Source: Rheum nobile (lineage: Eukaryota > Streptophyta > Magnoliopsida > Caryophyllales > Polygonaceae). Taken from it: a stretch of DNA of 64,000 nucleotides. Position 1 is the stretch's first letter. Each line of letters begins with the position of its first letter. Made by a program: the position numbers and the translations under genes. The stretch is from the NCBI GenBank assembly GCA_027886185.1, contig WOAB01000098.1, positions 930,001-994,000 on the forward strand, in the 5' to 3' direction. Below, piece by piece: positions 10,828-20,981 of this stretch. The notes under the pieces are model-generated. The model did not search any database. It had not been told where the DNA came from and saw only the letters and a program-made list of their open reading frames with translations.

Positions 10828-11231
10828 TCAGGCCCTAGTTGACACTGCGTTGTAATCGCTATGCTCATCGCGTGTTGTAGGCGACACTAAGTCTCCATAA
10901 CGGGAATCACTCATTCTCGATGATCTTGTGCTCCTTTTTGAGGCACACATCATCTCAAACTTCACTTCAAGGATCTTCTCTAGCTCCTTGATTGACTTTT
11001 TTATGGCCTCTTTGAATTCACCCTTACTAATTGAGCGAGCATCATCGTGTCTGACCACTTTCTTTCCGGGTTTTGGTTGAAGAGCAAGGTAAAAATGACT
11101 CTCATAGTGTTGATAGTTGCATCTTGCAACCTTGGGCCTTTGTTGGTACCAAACTTATCTTGGATCCATTTCATAATATTATTGGCGGTACATTCCCCCC
11201 TTGTACACGAGATGAGAGTAGGCATCTTCAT
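10828..11231 (-). pseudogene. Unrecognised reading-frame remnant in the element leader
   Basis: Two overlapping minus-strand frames (10828-11058 and 11001-11231, 76 codons each) include a charged helical stretch (GEFKEAIKKSIKELEKILE) that could form a coiled coil. Position just inside a PBS suggests the start of a gag-like region. I do not recognise the protein, and the two frames are not in register. Confidence 0.3.
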
Positions 11232-11282
11232 AGGGCATCGTGTATGGATCCTCGTTCCACTCTTACATATCTTCGAAGAGTT

Positions 11283-11295
11283 GGCTCTAATACCA
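11283..11295 (-). other. Primer-binding site, initiator tRNA-Met type, one mismatch
   Basis: The minus strand reads TGGTATTAGAGCC, one base different from the standard plant PBS, two bases from the LTR edge at 11298. Confidence 0.7.
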
Positions 11296-11297
11296 GA

Positions 11298-11693
11298 TGA
11301 TGGGGATCAAGGATTGTTTGGCGTCAATACTTCAAAGTAAAGGATAAGCAATCAACTCTCTCTCAAGGAATTTACCAAAACAGATTTAAAGACATGACAA
11401 CTCTTGGGTAGATCCACCAAGGATTGATAAGGTTGAATATTTGAAGACGCAAGATAGATTTGGTACCGTGCGGATTCGGGGTTGATCAAATTCTTGGATA
11501 GGTCCACCAAAGATTCAAGCAAAATTAATTTTGATAAGGCCACAAGATCAGTGTCGGAATCCAACAAAAAAATAAGAAACAAATGCTTGAATTGGAAATG
11601 TAAAAAAGGAGAATTATATTGAAACAAGAGAAATTGAAATAGTAATATTATCTTTATTGATAGCCACATTATTGAACCAACAATTATTTATAG
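11298..11693 (-). mobile_element. Truncated 5' LTR (copy C)
   Basis: It starts TGATGGGGATCA next to a PBS and follows LTR A and B for about 390 bases. Homology ends abruptly at about 11693, where a coding RNase H fragment begins, so the rest of the LTR is deleted. Confidence 0.65.
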
Positions 11694-11812
11694 GCAGAAG
11701 CTATTTTGATGTGGGTCGGTGTGGCTCAAGCACATCGACTAGGTATTAAGAAGCTTACAACTGAAGGAGATAACCTTGTTGTTATAAGTTCTCTACATTG
11801 AACTTGAACACA
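11694..11812 (+). pseudogene. RNase H-like (RVT_3) domain, first part, interrupted by an LTR element
   Basis: The plus strand encodes AEAILMWVGVAQAHRLGIKK then TEGDNLVV, the N-terminal half of the RNase H-like domain common in plant LINE-derived proteins, with the Glu of AEA and the Asp of EGDN. Stops follow immediately (near 11797). The LTR element at 11818-16596 sits inside the domain, and the remainder resumes at 16597. Its left side is cut by LTR C. Confidence 0.75.
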
Positions 11813-11817
11813 CCATG
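11813..11817 (+). repeat. Target-site duplication CCATG, left copy
   Basis: CCATG precedes the left LTR edge TGATAGG at 11818 and is repeated at 16597-16601 after the right LTR. Confidence 0.9.
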
Positions 11818-13078
11818 TGATAGGATCTACCTTCTTTCGTCCACAGTGCAAGAAAGACGTTCCAACTGAGTTCCAAGTGGAGGAGAGTACACGTCCTGGC
11901 TACAAAGGAAGGATCTGAATTCCATAAAATCTGTCTTGTCTTCCACTGGCTTGTTCTCTCTGGTCCGGACTCTGAATCAGGTGATTCCAAAACCCAGAGT
12001 TAGATCCGGACGTCTAGATGATTGCCTCAAAATTAGAGCATGCATGGATCAAGGAATCAGAAGTTGTGAGGAATATACTGAGGGGTCGCAGGCAGTTCAA
12101 CGAAGGAGATGTTGATGATGTTGGTTCTACGAAGGAGGAGTTTGAGGAGGGTTGAGATGAGTGTTTAGATGAGTGAATGGTGAAGTTGAGTGGCTGGATA
12201 GGTGGACTTCAAAGGAGGATATGATACACCCCCAAGGAAGAACAAGGTTGAACCTCTTCGATGGGATGTGACTCACCCAAAGGAGAAGAACAAGATGAGC
12301 TCGATATAACACACGAGCTAAGGACTTTTCTTTGATAGAAAGAAACTTGAAGCTGTTGGTTTTTTATTAAACATGTGATGATTACAAAAGGCTCACGAGG
12401 CTTGCTTAAATAGGCCTACAAAAATGGAGTTAAAAATTCTTGAACTAACCTAGTAAAAGCATCCTCAATTAGTGTCTTTCAAATCAAATAACTCCTAAAC
12501 CCGAAGTCTTTTGAGCTTGCCCTTCTAGAACATGGTATCTGGATTAGTTAAGTGGGCCTCTTCCACAAATGAGCCCAAACGCCCGAGGGAATTGAAATTG
12601 AGCCCATGAGGAATGCAGATATGTCACTCAGGCGCGGCAGCGAGTTCGTCATTGGCTTGGCGCACAAGAACCACCAAGCACCCTTCACATTTGATCGGCA
12701 CTCCTTGGGTCATATGGATTCTTTTGAGTTATAATTAATGATAGACAAGCTATGGCTCGAGAAAAGTTGCCATGATGGTGGAGAATGTCGAGAAGGAACA
12801 TGAAAACGCTAGAAAGTGTGCGCGTTCGGGAAGCCAGCTAGAGTTGGTTGAATATTTGACCACTTTCCTTGAACAACCTTGGTTGTGGGGCCTTCTTGGG
12901 TCCATTGGAGCCTTGTGGCTCATTGGTTTGCAAGCCAAGTGGTGGTGGGGTCGGTGGAGTTGGGGTTGGAGTAGTTATGAGCGCCACCGGCGAGAAAGGA
13001 GGCCCTAGAAGGAGCAAAGCAGCTTGAGGATCTTGGCCTTCTTGATCTTCATGATTGACCCTATGCAGGGTCACATCA
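11818..13078 (-). mobile_element. 3' LTR of the gag-only element
   Basis: 1261 bp, bounded by TGATAGGATCTACC and TCACATCA, giving TGAT...ATCA termini on the coding strand. A TATA-like CTATTTAAGC on the minus strand (12404-12413) may be its promoter core. Short reading frames shared with the other LTR are not taken as genes. Confidence 0.9.
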
Positions 13079-13091
13079 TCCTCCCCTCCTT
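13079..13091 (-). other. Polypurine tract
   Basis: The plus strand reads TCCTCCCCTCCTT directly inside the 3' LTR, that is, a purine run on the coding strand that would prime second-strand synthesis. Confidence 0.8.
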
Positions 13092-13297
13092 CAAAAGGAT
13101 TCATCCTCGAATCTGAGTGCACTTCAAGAGATAGGTGTAGAGCACACAAAACTGCACAAAGCAAAACAAGGAAGTGAGGGACCAAGAAGTTCTTAGAGAA
13201 TGAAGGACATGTGTGCGCACACATCTTTAGATATAGTGAATGCCCATGGAGGAACTTCCATGTACAAGTGTTGCCCAATTTCAACCTAAAGATATGC

Positions 13298-14506
13298 TTA
13301 AGTATAGAACATGAAATGCACGACATACTTGGCAACAATGGCAAAGCATAGTACAAAATTTTTCTCATACAACAAGAATTGTGAATGAGAACAATGATGC
13401 ACACATGAATGCCTAGTTCTACTTGAAGGAACTGGATGGAACAAATGCAAGGACTTGTACACATGATTATCAAGAACTAAAGGCATCCAACAAGTCATGA
13501 TTTGACCAAGATAACTATGGTGAGAGCATGAAACTCTAGTTCTATCAACAAAATCAGAATCATGGACTTGACATTCTATAGATCTTACAAAAATTTTAGT
13601 TTGATGCAAGGGAGAAAGGATAGAAAGAGTAGGATCAAGAGATTCTCCCTTAGAGTAAATCTTCAATGGAACATCTGTCTCATCTTGGCTGGTGTCAACC
13701 TCTTTTTGGAGAAGAAATGGCAAGCTTGAAGGAACCATGTGTGTTACGTCGGACCATGGAGTAGCTAATGATGCTAAGGAGCTACGTTTGATTGGAGGCC
13801 AACACTTGCGTCTTGGAGGAGTTGGAGATGGCTCCAAGATTTCCTCCTCTTTTTCGATTGGTTCAAGCTCTTTTTTGTTGGCCATAGACGATGGTGATTC
13901 AGTATCAAGAGCATCCTTAACTTTAGCCTCTTTTTGAACAACCAAATTGTCTTCCTCGGCTTCATGACCATTAAGTGGCTCTTCTTTGCTGCCAAAAACT
14001 AGGGAAAGGTGGCTAGCATTCGGTTCACTCTTGACCTCCTCTCCCACACAAGAATCAACCAAAGCTTCACTCTCAAAGGATCCTTCATCCTTGTAAGTGT
14101 AGTATTGGTTTGCACAAATTTCAGCCAAGTGACCTCGCCCATCACACATGACACATACAATATCGCGTGTCCTAACCCGGGGCGGTGGAGGCATTCTATC
14201 TCTGCCCTTGGACGTGCTAAAAGAGAAGTTTGGTGAGTCAAAGACTCCCTTGTCCTGCACGGAAGGGTTAGACGAATAATGGTAATAAGGTTCAAAATTA
14301 TGGATGGTTTGATACCTTGTTGGGGTGTGCCATCTTTCTTCCTCTCTATAGCCATAGTCAGGGTAGATACGTTGTTGAGCCCCCCTATATGAAGCACCAT
14401 AAGCACGAAAGGAAAGGAAATCCCTTTGTGACATACGGCCCAAGCTAGACATCTCCATTCGGTCTCCTTGCAAAGTTAGTATCCAAGGCAAATACCAAGC
14501 AAACAA
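13298..14506 (-). CDS. Gag-like protein with CCHC zinc knuckle (402 aa)
   Basis: This is the only long frame in the element. Residues 1-110 are rich in Tyr, Arg, Ser and Pro. Residues 118-131 form a zinc knuckle, CVMCDGRGHLAEIC, with Cys118-Cys121-His126-Cys131 spaced C-x2-C-x4-H-x4-C, as in retroviral-type nucleocapsids that bind RNA. Residues 135-260 are acidic and Ser/Glu/Lys-rich. The C-terminal 100 residues look like read-through of non-coding DNA. The frame starts about 810 bases from the PBS, and a longer gag N-terminus upstream may have been lost to frameshift. No protease or pol motif follows. The gag assignment rests mainly on the knuckle and position. Confidence 0.65.
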   Translation of the reverse strand: MFAWYLPWILTLQGDRMEMSSLGRMSQRDFLSFRAYGASYRGAQQRIYPDYGYREEERWHTPTRYQTIHNFEPYYHYSSNPSVQDKGVFDSPNFSFSTSKGRDRMPPPPRVRTRDIVCVMCDGRGHLAEICANQYYTYKDEGSFESEALVDSCVGEEVKSEPNASHLSLVFGSKEEPLNGHEAEEDNLVVQKEAKVKDALDTESPSSMANKKELEPIEKEEEILEPSPTPPRRKCWPPIKRSSLASLATPWSDVTHMVPSSLPFLLQKEVDTSQDETDVPLKIYSKGESLDPTLSILSPLHQTKIFVRSIECQVHDSDFVDRTRVSCSHHSYLGQIMTCWMPLVLDNHVYKSLHLFHPVPSSRTRHSCVHHCSHSQFLLYEKNFVLCFAIVAKYVVHFMFYT

Positions 14507-15320
14507 GGCAAAAGAATAGCAACCATATCAATGGAACCTTGAGCCTAGCAATTGCCAAAATTTTGAAATAAGAGTTGTCACAAAGTTCAAATTTGCAAGC
14601 TTTGAAAACAAGGCTATCTGGGGTCGTTTTTCAAACCAATAAAACCACAATAAACTTTGATAAACTCGGTGTTTTATGCAGCCAAAAATGAACCAAAACA
14701 AGCTACCAAAGAAGGTACTAAGACAAGGTCCTCAAACTCAACTTTGTTCGTTTTTTTCTGGCTTCGTCACTCTTTCTCGAACCTTTGCTTCTTACTCGAC
14801 TTTTTCTGGCTATTAAGCATTTATTTCTCGAGTTTTCTTAGGCTATACCCTTTTGATTACACTTGAGATGAAATAATTGAGATCAAATATCTTGACTGAG
14901 TTGAGCACACAACTAATTGGTGAAGGAATTTCAATTTTGATTATGCTCAGTTGGTTTGAGTTATCTCAAGATGTTTCCCATATCTTTAGCTCATTGATTG
15001 GTCCAATTTGGTTCATAATTCACACAAATTCAACCAAGGTTTAAGGCAGCAAAAACAAGAAAAATAAAATCAGCAAATCGGCTCAATCAATGCAGGAAAC
15101 TCAAGAGAACTCGGCTGAATTGAATGAAGAGACTTAAGTTATTGCGAGTAGTAATTCAAGGACAGTTTAAAATCAACTCAAAGGTTGTCTCTAACCTTGC
15201 AAATCTCACGTTTCATCCAAAACTGCAGCCAACACAACTCAACAATGGCACGAAAACAAGATTGCTTGCAAGACGAACTAGATCGGCTTTTAAAACAAAA
15301 TTTTGAGTGTTACCTTGCGT
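14507..15320 (-). mobile_element. Leader of the gag-only element
   Basis: About 810 bases between the PBS and the gag frame, with no open frame over 75 codons worth calling. It may hold packaging signals or a decayed gag start. Confidence 0.5.
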
Positions 15321-15333
15321 GACTCTGATACCA
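15321..15333 (-). other. Primer-binding site of the gag-only element
   Basis: The minus strand reads TGGTATCAGAGTC, matching the initiator tRNA-Met PBS at 11 of its first 11 bases, two bases from the LTR edge at 15336. Confidence 0.85.
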
Positions 15334-15335
15334 CA

Positions 15336-16596
15336 TGATAGGATCTACCTTCTTTCGTCCACGGTGCAAGAAAGACTCTCCAACTGAGTTCCAAGTGGAG
15401 GAGAGTACATGTCCTGGCTTCAAAGGAAGGATCTGAATTCCAGAAAATCTGTCTTGTCTTCCACTGGCTTGTTCTCTCTGGTTCGGACTCCGAATCGGGT
15501 GATTCCAAAGCCCAGAGTTAGATCCGGACGTCTAGATGATTGCCTAAATATTAGAGCATGAACGGATCAAGGAATCAGAAGTTGTGCGGAATATACTGAG
15601 GGGTCGCAGGCAGTTCAGCGAAGGAGATGTTGATGATGTTGGTTCTACGAAGGAGGAGTTTGAGAAGGGTGGATATGAGTGTTTAGATGAGCGAATGGTG
15701 AAGTTGAGTGGCTGGATAGGTGGACTTAAAAGGAGGATATGACACACCCCCAAGGAAGAACAAGGTTGAACCTCTTCGATGGGATGTGACTCACCCAAAG
15801 GAGAAGAACAAGAAGAGCTCGATATAACACACAAGCTAAGGACTTTTCTTTGATAGAAAGAAGCTTGAAGCTGCTGGTTTTTTATTAAACATGTGATGAT
15901 TACAAAAGGCTCACGAGGCTTGCTTAAATAGGCCTACAAAAATGGAGTTAAAAACTCTTGAACTAACCTAGTAAAAGCATCCTCAATTATTGTCTTTCAA
16001 ATCAAATAACTCCTAAACCCGAAGTCTTTTGAGCTTTCCCTTCTAGAACATGGTAGCTGGATTAGTTAAGTGGGCCTCCTCCACAAATGAGCCCAAACGC
16101 CCGAGGGAATTGAAATTTAGCCCATGAGGAATGCAGCTATGTCACTCAGGCGCGGCAGCGAGCTCGTCATTGGCTTGGCGCACAAGAACCACCAAGCACC
16201 CTTCACATTTGCTCGGCACTCCTTGGGTCATATGGCTTCTTTTGAGTTATAATTAATGATAGACAAGCTATGGCTCGAGCAAAGTTGCCATGATGGTGGA
16301 GAATGTCGAGAAGGAACATGAAAACGCTAGAAAGTGCGTGCGTTCGGGAAGCCAGCTGGAGTTGGTTGAACATTTGACCATTTTCCTCGAACAACCTTGG
16401 TTGTGGGGCCTTCTTGGGTCCATTGGAGCCTTGTGGCTCATTGGTTTGCAAGCCAAGTGGTGGTGGGGTCGGTGGAGTCGGGGTTGGAGTAGTTATGAGC
16501 GCCACCAGCGAGAAAGGAGGCCCTAGAAGGAGCAAAGCAGCTTGAGGATCTTGGCCTTCTTGATCTTCATGATTGACCCTATGTAAGGTCACATCA
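15336..16596 (-). mobile_element. 5' LTR of the gag-only element
   Basis: 1261 bp, the same length as the partner LTR and collinear with it throughout. It begins TGATAGGATC next to the PBS and ends TCACATCA before the CCATG duplication. Confidence 0.9.
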
Positions 16597-16601
16597 CCAT
16601 G
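16597..16601 (+). repeat. Target-site duplication CCATG, right copy
   Basis: Matches 11813-11817. Removing the element and one CCATG rejoins the RNase H-like fragment. Confidence 0.9.
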
Positions 16602-16830
16602 GGAAATCGATATGATTATCAAAGACACTCGAAGATTCCTAGCCTATTTTGAGGATATCAAAATTCGTCACTACTTCAAAGAAGCTAATCAAACTGCAGA
16701 CTTTCTCGCATCAAAAGCGTGTGATTTACATACTCTACGTCATTTTTGTATGGATGGCAATGTTAGCCATAATGGAACCATTCACCATATTTTGAAGGAT
16801 TTTCTTATGATTGTCCGTAAGGATATTTAG
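16597..16830 (+). pseudogene. RNase H-like (RVT_3) domain, second part
   Basis: Continues the fragment at 11694-11812. The frame reads PWEIDMIIKDTRRFL, then HYFKEANQTADFLASKA with the last catalytic Asp region, and ends at a stop at 16828-16830. The order and content match the C-terminal half of the LINE-type RNase H domain. It is followed by a short A-rich 3' tail, as expected for a LINE 3' end. Confidence 0.8.
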
Positions 16831-17430
16831 GTTGGGTACCCTTTTGAGAAATGCGATACATTTCTTAACTATGTAAAAAAATTGAAAAATAAGATATTGT
16901 TTTGGTTAAAGCTACACTTGAGTACTGCCAATAAAAACGCTACACTTACGTTGCAAGTTTGAGCTCAATCTAATAATTATTTGGATTAATTTTGCAAACC
17001 AATATACATTGTTTTCTAAAAAAATTGGGATATTTTTCTTTTTGTTTATAAATTAAGATATATTTTGATTTCATATCCTATGCGTTTAATCTTCATTTGT
17101 GTATATTATTGATGTTAATTGGTCATGCATATTTTTTTCAAATTTTTTTGTATGACCTAATCCTATACTGTTTATCCAATTTGATATCTCTTATTGCTAT
17201 TACCTGCCCTTTCTATTTAATATTTGATTATAATAAAAGTACTTGTCAATCAATATTTTTTTTCTTCTTATTATTTGAAATTTGCAACGAAATTGCAATG
17301 ATAAGAGTATTTTCATCCAATTTCGTGCAAATTTTCTTTATGTCTCGATCTGGCATTTTGAATTGGTGATTGTGCGTGAGTAGATAACAATTTATTTATC
17401 AACAAACAAACTAATAGTTGTTTTCAACTT
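16831..17430. other. AT-rich DNA, probable LINE 3' tail then unassigned
   Basis: The first 70 bases after the RNase H stop run into A-rich DNA (GTAAAAAAATTGAAAAATAAG near 16875), suggesting a LINE 3' end. The remaining 500 bases are very AT-rich with no coding signal I recognise. Confidence 0.4.
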
Positions 17431-19403
17431 TTTTTTGTGAATGAGCCCACAGAGGGTCATCGTCTCGGCCTCTACAATTCAGTCGACTCACCATATCACC
17501 CACTTCCAGGCCCGTCTTCTCTGCAATTCAATCGTTCCCATTTAAAGTGAGTTTTCAACTTCTTATTTTTTATCAGCAATAGAATATTGACTTGTGAAAT
17601 TGTGATTTGTGAATCTATTGTCGGTGTAAATTAGTAATATCATTGAACTTTTGATTAGTAACAAGTGTGTGAATGTCAGCCAGACGTTTGTAACAACTGT
17701 TAGTTTGTTTGATTAGATACTTAAATTTGCAGTTTTCTCTGCAAGCATGTGAATGTCAGTCAGTTTTCTCTACAGAGTTTGTAACAACTGTTGTCAAACT
17801 TGAAGGAAGGTCGGAGGTTTCCAATTCTAACAAATTGGTTGTAGCTTTCTCTGCAAACTTACCCCGCAATGTATTAGGATTTTTTCGTGGAAAACGTATT
17901 TATCATACCTCATGTATTAAAAAATCATATTACTTTGTTAATTTTTAGTTCAATTCTGAGCAGTGAGCACCATATAGTAACATTTAACTCCTCATGTATG
18001 TCGACATGATTTTCTTTCTTCAGTAATTTTCTTGCATATGATCTCTACTGTTCCATTCATAGGAGCTTATCCGAATTTAAATTCTATCTGATCTCTACTG
18101 TTTTCTATATGGTAAAATTCTATTTTGTGAGCTCTTGCATGTGATCTCTACTGTTTCATTGCTGATTATACCTATGGATCTCTTATTTTTTTTATACTTA
18201 GGTTTTTGTTCCATTGGTTGTTTATAATACACCATTGTTGAACGGTCTTATTCTGTTGGTTGAGGGTATTTGTTTATTCTTGCATTCCAGAAAGGTTGTT
18301 TTATGAACTCTACTGATGTTTTTATCACTGCTGTTTGTTGATGATTTATTGTTGGTGTTCTTTTTCTTGACCTGCGGGATGTTTTTCATTGAGGCTGGTT
18401 GCTTGCTGAATATGCTGCTAGCGCCACATGACCAACATTCTCGTAGCTAATGAGATTATGTTCAATTTATGTGGACCGATGTTGTCGTGTGAGGTGTTGC
18501 TAAATTGTTGGCTCCTTGTGTCCACGAATTAGGAAGGATTCATTGTTGGAACCTATCGCTTTTTTATGTTGATGTTGTTGTGTGGTGTTTTTTTGAAGAC
18601 CTTACTAGCTCATGCATTGATGCGGTAGTCGAGGTGGTTGTGCACTATTCAAGCTTGGTTAAGAGAAAAGTATTTTTTATGCACAACCCCTCCAAAATGC
18701 ACATGTCATAATGACAACATGAAAAGTATCTTCATAACATAAGTATATGATAACAGATGATGAAAAGTATCTAGAACTGCGTTGATAACAGTCTGATGAA
18801 AAGTTGATGCATGGAATTTTTAGAAAATAAGTCCTCAACAATAGCAATCAATTTTAAAGAAGAAGAAAAAGAAGTTGGTATAAAATGCATTGTTAGTGCT
18901 GAATGATTACTACAAAGCCTGAATGTTTGTCAATTTTTTAACCCAATCATCTCGTGCTATACCTATAACAAGGAAGATGACATCTTGCAGGAGGAGCTAG
19001 GGTCTTCGCTATGTTCAAGTCCAATTACAAAGGAGTCAAGTGGTCAACCAATGAACAATATTGTCTGTTCTTACTTGTTTATGGATTAGCATACGACAAT
19101 TATTGCTTGTGTTTTGCTTTTAACCCTAACAATTGATACAGTTTTCTAGCTGTCTACATTGGTGTAGATGGATAATTATGCTCTCGTATTAGTACTATTG
19201 TGAGCATGACCATACATTGTCCTTCATCTGACTACCCACAAATTGTACATTGTGATGTTATTCTCACTATAGTCAAGACAATTGTAATTAATGAGTTTTG
19301 AATTTTCTCCTCAAATTTATTATTAAGGTATTATTTTGTCCGTATTATAAATAGTAATATTTGTTTGTGTAATTACCCGTACATGGTACGGGTTCAACAC
19401 TAG
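17431..19403 (+). mobile_element. Probable non-autonomous Helitron (5' end not located)
   Basis: The 3' end at 19375-19403 is diagnostic; the 5' TC end could not be fixed, so the start given is only where a more complex sequence begins. The interior has no Rep/helicase motif. Exon-like stretches may be captured host gene pieces: 17440-17548, ending at a possible donor AAAGTGAGT, and about 18988-19075, after a possible acceptor TTGCAG, reading FAMFKSNYKGVKWS. I do not recognise these proteins. ATCTCTACTGTT recurs three times between 18035 and 18155. Confidence 0.5.
19375..19403 (+). other. Helitron 3' terminus: hairpin plus CTAG
   Basis: ACCCGTAC-ATG-GTACGGGT forms a perfect 8-bp stem with a 3-base loop (19375-19393). 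Six bases on comes CTAG (19400-19403) followed by T, the canonical Helitron end (subterminal hairpin, CTRR, insertion before T). Confidence 0.85.
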
Positions 19404-20185
19404 TTGAAGATAAAGAGCTTGGTGAGGTGGCTAGAGAAACAACTAGGCAGCCCGACGCTGGCACCCAAACTAGGGCAGAGAGGTGTTTTCAATTGGATTA
19501 TTGGATTGGGCTGAATTTTGGATATCTTCTATTTCTTTGGCTTAAAGGCACGCTGAACAAATTTCAGATCAAATGGACTTTGGAGCAGAAAGATATCGTA
19601 TTCACAAGATCTATCTTTTAAGGAAATTCTATCGAGTAAATTTTGTTGATGGTCGTTATCTCAATTGTCTTAGTGGATTTGGATTATTTTTCGATATGAT
19701 TTTTTTAGTCGACGTATCTTGAACGTATCCAAAAATCAGGCCAATTTGAGTTACGAGTTGAAGATCCATAGATCACAGAATTAGTAGCGCTTTTACATTT
19801 CGTTTAATGAAATTGAATACACATATTTTGGCTTTGACCATTGTTAATCTTGAGCTCTTTATTCGTTGAGTGTTTGAATCTTGGTGAGTAACATCCAAGC
19901 TTTCTTTCGCTTGTGTGTTTTGGTGTTTAATATCCAAAACAGTTTGATTAGGCTTTTGTGAGTAATAGCCTTAGCTTGAATCTTCATCTTCTTGAATCTC
20001 TTGGTAAGTCATACCCAAGAGAGGAGAGTTGCTTATCTCTTTATCTTTTCTGCATTTTAAACACAAAACCCTACAAAAAGAACCAATCTTGTTACTATCT
20101 TGACGCTCAAGCTAGAACGATCAAGAACAGAGCTTTGGACATGGCTTTCCTCAAACCTGAGCACAAATCCTTATGGGAATTGCAT
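19404..20185 (+). mobile_element. LTR-like or retrotransposon-derived stretch, unresolved
   Basis: The word pair GGTGAGTAACATCCAAGC / GTGAGTAATAGCC and the style of the sequence around 19850-20050 resemble the R/U5 part of plant gypsy LTRs. No terminal repeats or coding domains were confirmed. It joins satellite DNA directly at about 20186. Confidence 0.35.
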
Positions 20186-20981
20186 CATCTTATATTGTCA
20201 AAATATTGGTGGGAAACAAAGAGCTAAGTGCTTGTTTGGTTGTCAGTCAAAAGCCCATGAATTTGAAAATCCTAGGAAGTTTGTTTCAATATATGTGTTT
20301 CGTTGTGTTTTTTACATTGGAAAAACCCAGGAAGTTAAATTCTCAGGATTTGTACTTCCTCCAAAATGGGGGAATTGCACTTACCATGATAGGGGTGGAT
20401 AAGATACACTTCCACCATTTTTTATTTCAAATATATTTTTTCTTTTTTCTTTTTCATTACAAATCTCTTATTTACCCATGACTCAAATTATTAAATTTAA
20501 TGGATAAGGGTTATAAGAGTAATTTTATATAAATTCCCATGAATTTTGCCTTTTAACCAAACAAAATTTAGTAATTTAATTGATGAGAATTAAATTTCAA
20601 CCAAACACATTTCTCAAAAACCTAGGAAATACAATACCATGGAAATACGATTCATGGGAATTAACTTCATAAGAATTGTACTTCCCGTGTTTAACCAAAT
20701 AAGCACTAAGAGTTTGGGTGACAAACAACACTAAAAACACCTAAGATATACCATTTACGACACAAGGCAAAACTTTGAGCAAAAGTTATGAGTTTCAAAT
20801 TTTGTCAACTTCTTTCTGTGAATCATATTATATTGTCAAAATATTGGAGGTAAACAAAGAGCTATGAGTTGAAGTGACAAACAACACTAAAATCACATAC
20901 GATTTACCATTTACAACACAAGGCACAACTTTGAGCGAAAGTTAAGAGTTTTTTGTCAATTTCTTTCCGTGAATCATCTTA
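20186..20981 (+). repeat. Left edge of the ~155-bp satellite array
   Basis: The monomer is about 155 bp with landmarks ATCATCTTATATTGTC, CTAAGAGTTTGGGCGAC, GATTTACCATTTACGAC and CAAATTTTGTCAATTTC in that order. The first partial monomer (20186-20227) is broken by a MITE and resumes at 20707. The last monomer before the MULE has a deletion that joins GAG directly to TTTTTTGTCAAT. Confidence 0.9.
20228..20706. mobile_element. Tourist/PIF-Harbinger-like MITE (479 bp)
   Basis: Terminal inverted repeats GTGCTTGTTTGGTT and AACCAAATAAGCAC (one mismatch) are flanked by TAA at 20225-20227 and 20707-20709, the 3-bp TWA target of PIF/Harbinger elements. Removing it restores the satellite phrase GAGCTAAGAGTTTGGG. 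It has no coding capacity. Confidence 0.85.

Larger units (their letters stand above)
9699..11282 (-). mobile_element. Internal region of a short degenerate LTR element, split by a solo LTR
   Basis: It lies between LTR A and the PBS at 11283, with a solo LTR of the same family inserted at 10093-10808. Without the insertion the internal part is only about 870 bp. No pol domain was seen, so the element looks non-autonomous or deleted. Confidence 0.45.
11818..16596 (-). mobile_element. Complete gag-only LTR retrotransposon (TR-GAG type)
   Basis: The 4779-bp element has two 1261-bp LTRs, a PBS, a polypurine tract and a 5-bp target duplication CCATG. Its internal 2257 bases hold one long frame with a CCHC zinc knuckle and no protease, integrase or reverse transcriptase. 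That matches the known plant class of terminal-repeat retrotransposons carrying only gag, which depend on partners for replication. The LTRs differ at about 20 positions in their first 400 bases by eye, so the insertion is not recent. Confidence 0.85.

Noticed and set aside
12750..13008. Short frames on both strands that recur at 16268-16526, as possible conserved genes
   Set aside because: They lie in the two LTRs of one element and so are duplicated by structure; no domain is seen.
17097..17369. 90-codon hydrophobic plus-strand frame
   Set aside because: Very AT-rich DNA gives Phe/Ile/Leu-rich frames by chance; no motif or similarity seen.
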